Positions 9,017 to 17,683 of a stretch of DNA of 64,000 bases are shown one piece after another. Position 1 is the first letter of the stretch, and the number at the start of each line of letters is the position of its first letter. This stretch comes from an uncultured Bacteroidota bacterium. Lineage in GTDB: Bacteria; Bacteroidota; Bacteroidia; Bacteroidales; VadinHA17. Below the pieces are notes generated by a model that did not search any database, was not told where the DNA came from, and was given only the letters and a program-made list of their open reading frames with translations. Made by a program: the position numbers and the translations under genes. The DNA lies in the NCBI GenBank assembly GCA_903844815.1, contig CAIMVD010000372.1, forward strand, positions 19,030 through 83,029. Reading direction: 5' to 3'.

Positions 9017-10228
9017 ATGAAGAAAAAGATTCTTCCTTTTTTTCTCCTTATATTTTTTAATTCATTACTTGCCGGTAATGCAGATGGAGTAAAAGTCGTT
9101 TTCCGTTACGATGATTTCCTTCTCAAACCATCCCCTTTGAATGATTCCCTTCTGAATACATTCGCCAGAAATAATATCCCGTTATGTATCGGAATTGTTC
9201 CGTTTGATACATCTGGAAACTTTCTTAACGGATTGGATTCAGCTCAAATCTCAGCCCTCCGATCCAGAATATCAAGGGGTGAGGTGGAGGTCGCTCTTCA
9301 CGGGTTTAACCACAGAAATCATCTTAAACCCGGTCGGTTCACAAAATCTACTTACAGTGAGTGGGCAGAAATGCAATACGACGACCAGGTGAAAAAGTTG
9401 TCGTACGGTAAAAATATCCTCGACAGTGTACTTGGGACAAATATTAAGGTTTTCGTTCCCCCGTTTAATACCTACGACGACAATACTCTGAAAGCCCTGG
9501 AAACACTTGGTTTTGAGATTGTATCGGGAAGTCGTCAAGGCTCATCAAACGGGCAAACCATTCAATTCATACCCTCAACCTATGAGGATTTTTCTTCCCT
9601 TTCAGAGATAATTGAGAAAAACAGGGATAATGATGTTTCGGTTATTGTATATTTTCACCCATATACCTTTAAGGGGGGAAGCGACAAATACTCAACAAGA
9701 GAAGAAGGAAATATGTCACTTGAAGATCTGGATTCGCTTCTGGCGAAGCTAAATTCAGCGAATACATCATTCTTTTCTTTTTCAGGCCTTGATGAAACGG
9801 GAGACTTTAACAGTGGCTCCTTTAGGAACAATACTATGAAATACAACCTGTTAAAGAAGACACTTTTATATACAAAACTATATAATTATGGCACTTTGCG
9901 TTCTTCGGGCTCTACCGGAACCGACAATGCGCTGACAGCAGCGAACATTCTGCTTCATATTCTGATTTTTTTAATAACCTTTTCACTTACAGGCCTTTTC
10001 CTAAAGATTTTTCATCCGGAAATTACAACTGTTCTCGTACTTCTGATTTTATGGCTGGTTCCTGTTTCAGCATACCTGGTTTATATAAGAAACGATTTCA
10101 GCTTCGGAATGGTTGTAATTATGTTGTTGGTGATTTTCAGTTCTTTGATATCCGCGATACTGTGGAAGTACACTGGTTTATTTCCTATTAGACGGAATAA
10201 ACAGCATGTTTCAGTTGTTGTATCTTAG
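9017..10228 (+). CDS. Polysaccharide-deacetylase-like membrane protein
   Basis: The 403-residue protein has a signal peptide (MKKKILPFFLLIFFNSLLAG), then a NodB/DUF2334-like catalytic region. VVFRYDDF (about residues 27-34) matches the Asp-Asp motif 1, HGFNHRNH the His-x3-His metal site, and PPFNTYDDNTLKALETLG the third motif. Near residue 310 three membrane helices follow (ILLHILIFLITFSLTGLF, VLLILWLVPVSAYLVYI, MVVIMLLVIFSSLISAIL). The catalytic domain should face the periplasm. The family removes N- or O-acetyl groups from polysaccharides. It has its own promoter and sits between EPS genes, which points to deacetylation of the exported polymer; the actual substrate is unknown. Confidence 0.75.
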   Translation: MKKKILPFFLLIFFNSLLAGNADGVKVVFRYDDFLLKPSPLNDSLLNTFARNNIPLCIGIVPFDTSGNFLNGLDSAQISALRSRISRGEVEVALHGFNHRNHLKPGRFTKSTYSEWAEMQYDDQVKKLSYGKNILDSVLGTNIKVFVPPFNTYDDNTLKALETLGFEIVSGSRQGSSNGQTIQFIPSTYEDFSSLSEIIEKNRDNDVSVIVYFHPYTFKGGSDKYSTREEGNMSLEDLDSLLAKLNSANTSFFSFSGLDETGDFNSGSFRNNTMKYNLLKKTLLYTKLYNYGTLRSSGSTGTDNALTAANILLHILIFLITFSLTGLFLKIFHPEITTVLVLLILWLVPVSAYLVYIRNDFSFGMVVIMLLVIFSSLISAILWKYTGLFPIRRNKQHVSVVVS

Positions 10229-10298
10229 AGGATATATTTATTTATTTTTGAATGTTTTTTACTACAGACCAATTATCACATAACCTATTATATCGCTT

Positions 10299-13200
10299 GT
10301 GAAGAAGATATTAGTTTTCTGTTTTTCATTATTGGCGTTTCAGGCTTATGCCCAGAACTATAATGACCGCAGCACTACCGGACCAGTGCCACCGAAAGGA
10401 ATAGATGTTGTGGGTTATGTTTCGACATCTAAAGCCGCTAATGTTACCCAGCTTATATCGGGGGTTCCGGCTTATTTGTGGACGGAAGGTTGCGGACCTA
10501 CTGTTGTAGGTATGCTCGCAGGATATTATGATTCGCATGGTTTTCCAAATCTTTTTCCGGGTGATGCATCAACCAGGACGACAGCTGTTAGTAGTGCCAT
10601 AGCCTCGACGCAACACATCGATGACTACGCCAAGCCTAATGAGAATACGCTTCCGGTGCAGGCCGACAAATCAGAACTTCCGGCAGGTGATGAGCATACC
10701 AACAATTGTATTGCCGATTATATGCTGACATCACGAAGCATAATCGGGAACATCTGGGGATGGAGCAAGGGTGTCGATATAAAACCATCGTGGGAAAACT
10801 ATATTGCAAACTTTACCCCTGAATATACCGGCAGTGCTACCCAGTATTATTACAACAGTTCAACATGGGATACGCTGATCAGCAATATCGATCGCAATAA
10901 ACCGATGCTGCTTCTGGTTGATACAAATACTGACGGACTAACGGATCATTTCGTTATTGCAAACGGATATAAAATAGAGAATGATATAAAATACTATGGC
11001 TGTTTCAATACCTGGGACGTGGTTCAGCACTGGTATCAGTTCCAGCAGATGGCTGCCGGAGTTTCATGGGGTGTTGCCCGATGCTATACTTTTTCAATCC
11101 ATAATAAACTGCCTGTTCCGGCAGGAACAATTACCGGGCCTTCCAATGTTTGCAGAGGTTCTAATCCGGTTGATTACACGGTTCCTGTGATTGCAGATGC
11201 GACTTCATACGTCTGGACTTTGCCTTCGGGAGCGACCGGGACCAGTTCGACAAACAGCATATCCGTTACCTTCGGAACCGGCTCAGTTTCGGGAAATATT
11301 ACTGTGTTTGGGCGTAATTCAAATGGAGACGGAACTGCTTCCTCATTGTCAGTAACAGTTAATACACCACCCTCTGCACCAACTGTTGGGACTGTTACCC
11401 AGCCAACCTGTGCTGTTCCCTCAGGAAGTGTTGTGCTTTCAGGCCTGCCATCGTCTGGAACCTGGACTCTGACAAGAAGCCCTGGAGGAGCCACTTATCA
11501 GGGAACCGGAACCAGTACGACAATATCAGGCCTTTCTACGGGAACTTATGTATTTACCGTGACAAATGCCTCTTCGTGTGTATCTTCATCTTCATCAGAT
11601 GTTTTAATAAATGCAAATCCGGCTAACCCGGCTACTCCTGTTACTACCCTAACCCAGCCTACTTGTTCCGTTTCAACCGGATCTATTCGCATTACCTCGC
11701 CAACAGGCAGTGGAATGACATATAGTATTAACGGGTCAACCTATACTAATACAACGGGAATATTTTCTTCAGTCGCATCAGGAAATTATACAGTTACAGC
11801 TAAGAATTCTTCAGGATGCATATCTTTGGGTGCGTCTGTAGCTATTAATGCCCAGCCCGCAACACCATCAAATCCCGCTGTGACCCTTGTGCAACCTTCA
11901 TGTTTTGTATCAACAGGTACTATAACGATTACTTCACCGATTGGTCTGGGCATGACTTATAGTATTGATGGTTCAACATATTCTAACACGACCGGAATAT
12001 TCGGTTCAGTCAGCTCCGGTACTTACGTAGTAACTGCCAAAAGCTCTTTAGGGTGCATATCCTCAGGTACCAGCACGACAATTAACTCGCAACCATCAAC
12101 ACCCTCAACACCAGCAATAACGCTTACGCAGCCTACATGCTCTGTATCTACAGGAACCATAACAATTACTTCCCCCAAGGCCGTAGGGATGACTTACAGT
12201 ATTGACGGTACAACATACACAAACACCACAGGGATTTTTACCCCGTTGGCAGCAGGAACCTATTCAGTTACCGCTAAGAATTCATCGGGGTGCATCTCAT
12301 CTGCGTCATCTGTTTCTATAAATGTTCAGCCGGCAACTCCTGCTGCACCCGAAGCAACACTTACCCAGCCAACCTGTTCCTTATCAACCGGGACAATTAC
12401 GATTACATCACCAAAAGAGGGAGGTATGACTTATAGCATGAACGGCTCAACATATACAAATACTACCGGTATTTTCAGTGGAATTGTTGCTGGCCCCTAT
12501 ACCCTGACAGCTAAAAACTCTGTCGGGTGTATTTCATCAGGTTCCGGTGTCACAATAACTGCCCAACCCACCACTCCATCATCACCGGTAACGATACTTA
12601 CCCAGCCAACATGTTCATCGTCAACGGGTACTATTGTCATTACTTCTCCTTCCGGAACAGGAATGACCTACAGTATAGATGGGTCAACTTATACAAATAC
12701 AACAGGAACATTTACTTCAGTTGATCCTGAAACATATTCAGTAACTGCCAAAAGTTCAGCTGGCTGTATTTCAACTGGAACAAGTGCAACCATTAATGCA
12801 CAGCCAGCTACTCCTGTTGCTCCTGTTGCCTTACTTACTCAACCATCCTGTTCGGTATCGACAGGAACCATCTCAATAACTTCTCCAACGGGAGCAGGGA
12901 TGACCTATAGCCTTAATGGTTCTACTTACATAAATACAACCGGGACATTTTCATTTGTTGTCACAGGTACCTATACCCTTACAGCAAAGAGCTCTTCAGG
13001 ATGCATCTCTGCAGGAACCTCTGTCACAATTAACCAGCAGCCTGCAACACCATCTACTCCTGACGGCTCAATTGTTCAGCCCGACTGTTCGGTTTCAACC
13101 GGGGTTATAGAAATAACCACGCCAAAAGGGATAGGATATAATTACAGCATTGACGGGAACGACTATACAAATACCTCCGGTCTCTTTACATTAGTTCCTC

Positions 13201-13748
13201 CTGGTACATATACAGTGACTGCCCGGAATCTGGCAGGATGTATTTCCGAAGGAACTGATGTTACTATCATTGCCCATGCCGTTACACCTCAGGCACCTGT
13301 CATATCGCTGACCGACAATATTCTTCATTCCTCGTCAGTAGCAGGTAACAGCTGGTATAATCAGGATGGAATCATTAGTAGTGCAACTGCTCAGGACTAT
13401 ACTGTGATGTTAAGCGGCATTTACTATGCAATTGTTACTAAGAACGGATGCAGTTCGGTTCCTTCCAATTCAATAAACGTTATTATTACCGGGGACGAGA
13501 ACCCTGTTTTGAATGAAATAAGATTAAAAGCTTATCCTAATCCATTTGAAGATGAGCTTATTCTTGAACGGGCAGGAACAATGGAGATAGCAGGCTATGA
13601 GATATTAAATTCACTTGGGCAGGCGATCATTAAAGGGAAAACAGGAGAAAAATCTGTCATTGAAACTTCAGTTTTGCCCAGAGGGGTATATATTCTAAGG
13701 GTAAAAAATGGCAGATCTTATGATCATATTAAAATCATCAGAAAATAG
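10299..13748 (+). CDS. T9SS-secreted C39-like cysteine peptidase with seven 79-aa repeats
   Basis: The 1149-residue protein starts at a GTG with signal peptide VKKILVFCFSLLAFQAYAQ. Residues about 20-265 form a C39-like papain-fold domain: C65 in WTEGCGPTVVGMLAGYY, H217 in TDHFVIANGY, and an NTWD acid site soon after. A PKD-like domain follows (about 270-360), a divergent repeat (about 361-446), then seven repeats of exactly 79 residues (447-999), each with two cysteines, then an Ig-like segment and a T9SS type A C-terminal sorting domain (AYPNPFEDELIL to HIKIIRK). It should be exported, moved across the outer membrane by T9SS and held on the cell surface. It stands alone between the deacetylase-like gene and wza. 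Its target protein is unknown. Confidence 0.82.
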   Translation: MKKILVFCFSLLAFQAYAQNYNDRSTTGPVPPKGIDVVGYVSTSKAANVTQLISGVPAYLWTEGCGPTVVGMLAGYYDSHGFPNLFPGDASTRTTAVSSAIASTQHIDDYAKPNENTLPVQADKSELPAGDEHTNNCIADYMLTSRSIIGNIWGWSKGVDIKPSWENYIANFTPEYTGSATQYYYNSSTWDTLISNIDRNKPMLLLVDTNTDGLTDHFVIANGYKIENDIKYYGCFNTWDVVQHWYQFQQMAAGVSWGVARCYTFSIHNKLPVPAGTITGPSNVCRGSNPVDYTVPVIADATSYVWTLPSGATGTSSTNSISVTFGTGSVSGNITVFGRNSNGDGTASSLSVTVNTPPSAPTVGTVTQPTCAVPSGSVVLSGLPSSGTWTLTRSPGGATYQGTGTSTTISGLSTGTYVFTVTNASSCVSSSSSDVLINANPANPATPVTTLTQPTCSVSTGSIRITSPTGSGMTYSINGSTYTNTTGIFSSVASGNYTVTAKNSSGCISLGASVAINAQPATPSNPAVTLVQPSCFVSTGTITITSPIGLGMTYSIDGSTYSNTTGIFGSVSSGTYVVTAKSSLGCISSGTSTTINSQPSTPSTPAITLTQPTCSVSTGTITITSPKAVGMTYSIDGTTYTNTTGIFTPLAAGTYSVTAKNSSGCISSASSVSINVQPATPAAPEATLTQPTCSLSTGTITITSPKEGGMTYSMNGSTYTNTTGIFSGIVAGPYTLTAKNSVGCISSGSGVTITAQPTTPSSPVTILTQPTCSSSTGTIVITSPSGTGMTYSIDGSTYTNTTGTFTSVDPETYSVTAKSSAGCISTGTSATINAQPATPVAPVALLTQPSCSVSTGTISITSPTGAGMTYSLNGSTYINTTGTFSFVVTGTYTLTAKSSSGCISAGTSVTINQQPATPSTPDGSIVQPDCSVSTGVIEITTPKGIGYNYSIDGNDYTNTSGLFTLVPPGTYTVTARNLAGCISEGTDVTIIAHAVTPQAPVISLTDNILHSSSVAGNSWYNQDGIISSATAQDYTVMLSGIYYAIVTKNGCSSVPSNSINVIITGDENPVLNEIRLKAYPNPFEDELILERAGTMEIAGYEILNSLGQAIIKGKTGEKSVIETSVLPRGVYILRVKNGRSYDHIKIIRK
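11637..13295 (+). repeat. Seven in-frame 237-bp coding repeats
   Basis: Seven units of exactly 237 bases (79 codons) lie head to tail with no length variation. The protein unit runs from P-x-x-x-LTQPTC through STGTITITSP, GMTYSIDGSTYTNTTGIF and YTVTAKNSSGCISSG to a QPATPS linker. Cysteines fall at unit positions 10 and 61 in every copy, which suggests one disulfide per unit. At DNA level the units are clearly diverged, so they are not a recent expansion. Confidence 0.9.
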
Positions 13749-13940
13749 GTCTGGTCCCTTTTTTAGCTTATCTTTTCACTTATAGTGTTAGTGTTTTTCC
13801 AGGGAGATCGTTTTTTGATTAAATACTGGTTTAAGATGATTAACTTTCCTCTTTTGGGCCCTAATCATTAATTGAAATACACCAGAAACATAAAAAGCCT
13901 TATAAAATGGCATCATAAAGGCAATTAACAATAGGGCAGA

Positions 13941-13972
13941 GTTGTTAGAAACATTAAGTTTTTGTAGTTTTG
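13941..13972 (+). promoter_or_regulatory. Bacteroidota-type promoter of the wza-wzc unit
   Basis: GTTG (13941-13944), a 20-base spacer and TAGTTTTG (13965-13972) match the TTTG-N19-21-TAnnTTTG consensus with one -33 mismatch. The -7 element is about 50 bases before the ATG of the export protein gene. It lies in a 273-base gap after the C39-like gene, so wza and wzc probably form their own transcription unit, ending at the hairpin at 17503. Confidence 0.6.
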
Positions 13973-14021
13973 AGGCGAATAGAATTCTTTTAGCACGAAT
14001 AATATCAATATTTTAAGAACC

Positions 14022-14789
14022 ATGTTTAAAAACTTAAGATTTAAATTCAGGGCTTTTATTCTTTTTTTTACGGTGGTTTTCGCAGTTTCCTGTGTGCCTG
14101 TGAAAAAGCTGTCATATATAAATGATGTTAAGGAGCTTCAGGCGCCATACATAAATCCTAAAGAGCACAAGCTTATATCTCCTTTTGATAAGATTTACGT
14201 AAAGGTTTACAGCATTGACGAAAAGACAAATCTTCTTTTCGGGTCAAATGAGAATATGAGCTCCACTTCATCAGCCGGTATGATCGGTTATCTTGTTGAT
14301 GAGGCAGGTGACATAAGTTTCCCTTTTGTTGGCAAGATACATTTGACAGGTCTTTCAACAAGTGAAGCCGCTGCAAAAATCAATGAGTCACTGAATGAAT
14401 ATGTACCCACATCGGCGGCAGTCGTAAGGTTTATCGAAAACAGCGTATCAGTCCTTGGAGAGGTTCTTCGACAGGGAACATATACCTTCACTCAGGATAA
14501 AATAACAATCTATGATGCCCTCTCACTTGGTGGCGGGATGACACAGTACGGAAAGCGTAAAGGTATTGTTCTTATCCGGCAGGAAGGTGATAAGATAATG
14601 CATCATACTCTTGATCTTTCCGATTCCAGAATTGCCGAAAAAGAATACTATTACATTCAGGCAAATGACATTATTATTGTTGAACCGTTGAGGTGGGCTT
14701 CGGTTCAATCCTTTAGTAATTTCTATTCTATAATACTTAGTTCAGTGTCAGTGCTTTTGACAATAGCCTTGACTTTCAAGCTTATTTAA
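14022..14789 (+). CDS. Polysaccharide export lipoprotein, Wza-like
   Basis: The 255-residue protein has a lipoprotein signal ending in FAVSC (C24). A Poly_export domain follows (about residues 45-130: ISPFDKIYVKVYSIDE, GYLVDEAGDISFPFVGKIHLTGLSTSEAAAKI), then an SLBB domain (SVSVLGEVLRQGTYTF to NDIIIVEP). A C-terminal hydrophobic helix (about 232-253) would cross the outer membrane, as in Wza. It forms the outer-membrane channel for EPS or capsule and works with the Wzc-like protein encoded 134 bases downstream. At 255 residues it has one SLBB domain, shorter than E. coli Wza with about 380, as is usual in this phylum. Confidence 0.9.
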   Translation: MFKNLRFKFRAFILFFTVVFAVSCVPVKKLSYINDVKELQAPYINPKEHKLISPFDKIYVKVYSIDEKTNLLFGSNENMSSTSSAGMIGYLVDEAGDISFPFVGKIHLTGLSTSEAAAKINESLNEYVPTSAAVVRFIENSVSVLGEVLRQGTYTFTQDKITIYDALSLGGGMTQYGKRKGIVLIRQEGDKIMHHTLDLSDSRIAEKEYYYIQANDIIIVEPLRWASVQSFSNFYSIILSSVSVLLTIALTFKLI

Positions 14790-14923
14790 TTATTAATATA
14801 TGAAACCCATATGACTGACAACTATCAATACATGATAGCAGATTAATTTACAACCGGGCTAAACATGCTCTAAGTAGTCATAAATGTGCGGTTACATCAT
14901 ACAATTGAAATCAAAATTATAAT

Positions 14924-17431
14924 ATGATGAAAAAAAGAAACGAAACAGAGTCATCAAATGCTCTTTTCAAAGAATACCTTTTAAAGGTTTTTTATCTGAA
15001 GTATTTTTACCTCATCTGCATTGCTTTATTGTTAGTAGTGGCTGTCCTGGTAAACCATTATTCTCAAAAGGCCTATCAGATAACTGCGGTTGTCGGCCCA
15101 ACTCAGAATAACAGCGGAAATCTTCTGGCATCCGAAAGCTTTTTCAGCGGCATGGGAGCATATAAACAGGGCAGTAACATAGAGGATGCGATAAACAGTC
15201 TTAACTCCTTTACTTTGATCTCATCCACGGTTAATTCAATGAACCTCGAGGTAGGCTATTTCAGCGAGAAGCCCAATTTCCTTAAGGAGAGGGATGAGCT
15301 TTATCTTAATGGTCCATTTGAGGTTAAGATTGATAAATCACATATTCAGGCCATCGACACCAGATTTTATATCATTTTGCTTAATGATTCCACATTCAAG
15401 CTTAAAGCATTGAATAAAGATGCCTCTCTTTACAATTATATTGATAATAAAGTTGTAAGCGAGAAAGTCTTTGTGACTCATGATTCAAATTACAAGTTCA
15501 GCGAGACAGTTACAAATACTAATTTTAAATTTTCTGTTTCGTTCAATAAGGAGAATCTTCCTAAAGGAAAAAGGGCAAAAGATCTTTTCTTTTTTGAATT
15601 GTACAATTCCGAAGAGATGGCTAAAGGCTATCTTAAAAACATGAAGGTTGAAGCCGTATCAATTCTCGCCTCAATTATTAACCTTCAGTTTACAGGGACA
15701 AATATTGACAAATCAATTGCATTCGTAAATTCCTATCTGAATACCTTTTTGGATGGTAACCTTTCGAAAAAGAACCAGGTTGCAAAGAACACAATCAGTT
15801 TTATCGATTCCCAGATCTCTGAGTTATCAGATTCTCTTTCAAAGTCCGAATCGACGCTCAGAAATTACCGTTCCGCCAATCAGGTCATGGATCTTAGCTT
15901 TCAGGGTCAGAGAACTTACGATCAGATGGCCCAGTTTGAGACGCAGAAGTCAAATCTTGAGGTGCAGGGCAGATATTATGAATATGTGATCAACCTTCTT
16001 CGAACCAACCAGGATTTTTCAGGCGTCGTTCCGCCCAGTTCTGCCAATATTACTGATCCCATCATGAACAAACTGGTCACAGACCTTCTGGCCCTGAATA
16101 CAGAACGATCGGGTATAGCCATGAAGAATAACAATGAGAAGAACCTTTTCCTGGTGCAGGCTGAAAATAAGATCAAGATGCAGAAGCAGGCACTTCTTGA
16201 GAACGTAACAAATAACCTGAATACTATCAATCTCTCACTTAATGAGCTTAACGCAAAGTCGGAAAAGCTTTCCAGAGAAATTTCGAACATGCCAAGGACC
16301 GAAATGAACATGGTAAACATTCAGAGAAAATTCAAACTTAATGATAATATCTTCACCTATCTTTTACAGAAGAGATCTGAAGCCTATATCACTCTGGCAT
16401 CAACATATCCCGATTATGAAGTACTGGAGCCTGCCCGTGAGATCACATCTAAAATTGTCAGACCAAAACCAATAATAAATTACCTGATTGCACTCTTCCT
16501 GGGATTGCTGATTCCTACTATATATCTGATTCTTAAAGATCTTTTAAATGACAAGATCAGCAGCATCTTCGATGTGGAACATTTGCTCGACAGGTCGGTT
16601 TTTGGAATTATTTACTCGAATACCAAGAAATATGAAGCAGTCGTTGTAGAATCCCCCAAGTCGGCAATTGCAGAATCGTTCCGTAATCTCCGCAGTTCCC
16701 TGTTCCTGAAGCTAAAATCGGAACCGACCAGAGTATTGCTTGTCACATCTTCACAACCGGGTGACGGAAAGAGCTTTATATCATTCAATCTGGCAGCATC
16801 TATAGCTTCGGTAGGATATAAAACTGTTCTTATCGACTGCGACCTGAGGCGACCAACCTTGCATATTAAGCTAAATCAGGATAATATGCCTTCTGCAGAT
16901 TTACTTCTGAGAAATTATAAGGATAAGGGGAGACGTTTCCTGGGATTCGGAAGGAAAAATGATCATGGCGATGAAAAGAGGTTTTCAAGCCCAATGATGA
17001 ACCATCGAAGGGAAGATGAAAAAGGCGTTTCAAATTTCATGGCAAAAATGGCAAAGGAGGATGAAATTGTTCAGGAAACATCTATTCCAAACCTTTACTT
17101 CATCCCTGCGGGTCCCATTATCACAAATCCTTCAGAGCTTATCGATAAAGGTGTACTTGATGATCTTGTCGAATCGCTCAGGAATAAATATGACTATGTA
17201 ATTATCGACACCCCTCCTGTAGGACTGGTTGCTGATTCAATACAGCTGATGAAATATGCATCTCAGATACTGGTTGTTTCCAGGATTAACTCTACCCAGA
17301 AGGATATTCTTGTAAACGCACTTACTTCGATGCACATGAATAAGATTGAAAACTATGAGGTGATACTTAATGATCTAGATCTTGAGAAGAGCCCATATTC
17401 AGGCTATAAGAACTACTATCTCAAGGAATAG
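14924..17431 (+). CDS. Wzc-like polysaccharide co-polymerase with BY-kinase domain
   Basis: The 835-residue inner-membrane protein has a first membrane helix at about 30-48 and a periplasmic Wzz-like region with coiled coil (about 285-470). A second helix follows at about 520-542 (YLIALFLGLLIPTIYLIL), then a cytoplasmic tyrosine kinase. Walker A is QPGDGKSF (about 610-617), Walker A' VLIDCDLRRP (about 635), Walker B YVIIDTPPVG (about 758), and the C-terminal tyrosine cluster is YSGYKNYYLKE. An insertion rich in charged residues (about 665-705) separates A' from B. It controls chain length and export together with the Wza-like protein by cyclic autophosphorylation. No separate Wzb phosphatase is in the window. 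Confidence 0.93.
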   Translation: MMKKRNETESSNALFKEYLLKVFYLKYFYLICIALLLVVAVLVNHYSQKAYQITAVVGPTQNNSGNLLASESFFSGMGAYKQGSNIEDAINSLNSFTLISSTVNSMNLEVGYFSEKPNFLKERDELYLNGPFEVKIDKSHIQAIDTRFYIILLNDSTFKLKALNKDASLYNYIDNKVVSEKVFVTHDSNYKFSETVTNTNFKFSVSFNKENLPKGKRAKDLFFFELYNSEEMAKGYLKNMKVEAVSILASIINLQFTGTNIDKSIAFVNSYLNTFLDGNLSKKNQVAKNTISFIDSQISELSDSLSKSESTLRNYRSANQVMDLSFQGQRTYDQMAQFETQKSNLEVQGRYYEYVINLLRTNQDFSGVVPPSSANITDPIMNKLVTDLLALNTERSGIAMKNNNEKNLFLVQAENKIKMQKQALLENVTNNLNTINLSLNELNAKSEKLSREISNMPRTEMNMVNIQRKFKLNDNIFTYLLQKRSEAYITLASTYPDYEVLEPAREITSKIVRPKPIINYLIALFLGLLIPTIYLILKDLLNDKISSIFDVEHLLDRSVFGIIYSNTKKYEAVVVESPKSAIAESFRNLRSSLFLKLKSEPTRVLLVTSSQPGDGKSFISFNLAASIASVGYKTVLIDCDLRRPTLHIKLNQDNMPSADLLLRNYKDKGRRFLGFGRKNDHGDEKRFSSPMMNHRREDEKGVSNFMAKMAKEDEIVQETSIPNLYFIPAGPIITNPSELIDKGVLDDLVESLRNKYDYVIIDTPPVGLVADSIQLMKYASQILVVSRINSTQKDILVNALTSMHMNKIENYEVILNDLDLEKSPYSGYKNYYLKE

Positions 17432-17502
17432 CGATTTATCCGTTTACTTTAACCCGCCTCCGCTTTTTCAGTAGAAGGCTGTGGTTTCTGAAATATTAAT
17501 AG

Positions 17503-17542
17503 AGTGCCTGCCCTTATTTTAATCAAAGAGCAGGCACTTTTA
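17503..17542 (+). terminator. Rho-independent terminator after wzc
   Basis: The stem AGTGCCTGC / GCAGGCACT has nine paired bases around an 18-base AT-rich loop and is followed by TTTTAT. It lies about 70 bases after the wzc stop codon. The remaining bases up to 17684 hold the leader of the next gene. Confidence 0.75.
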
Positions 17543-17683
17543 TAAAGGAATAGTCCGAAGTTTTATCGGGAATGAACTTAAAGATTCCCTTACAGGCGAT
17601 TGGCAAATGCGCTGTATACTTTCATCCTTTATATTTCGTTATACTATGACATGATTTATTTGTATCCATTTAAATATCTAAAA

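Noticed and set aside
11174-11494. Minus-strand ORFs opposite the repeat proteins (also at 24553 and 25492)
   Set aside because: They are antisense shadows that arise from the repeat codon pattern.
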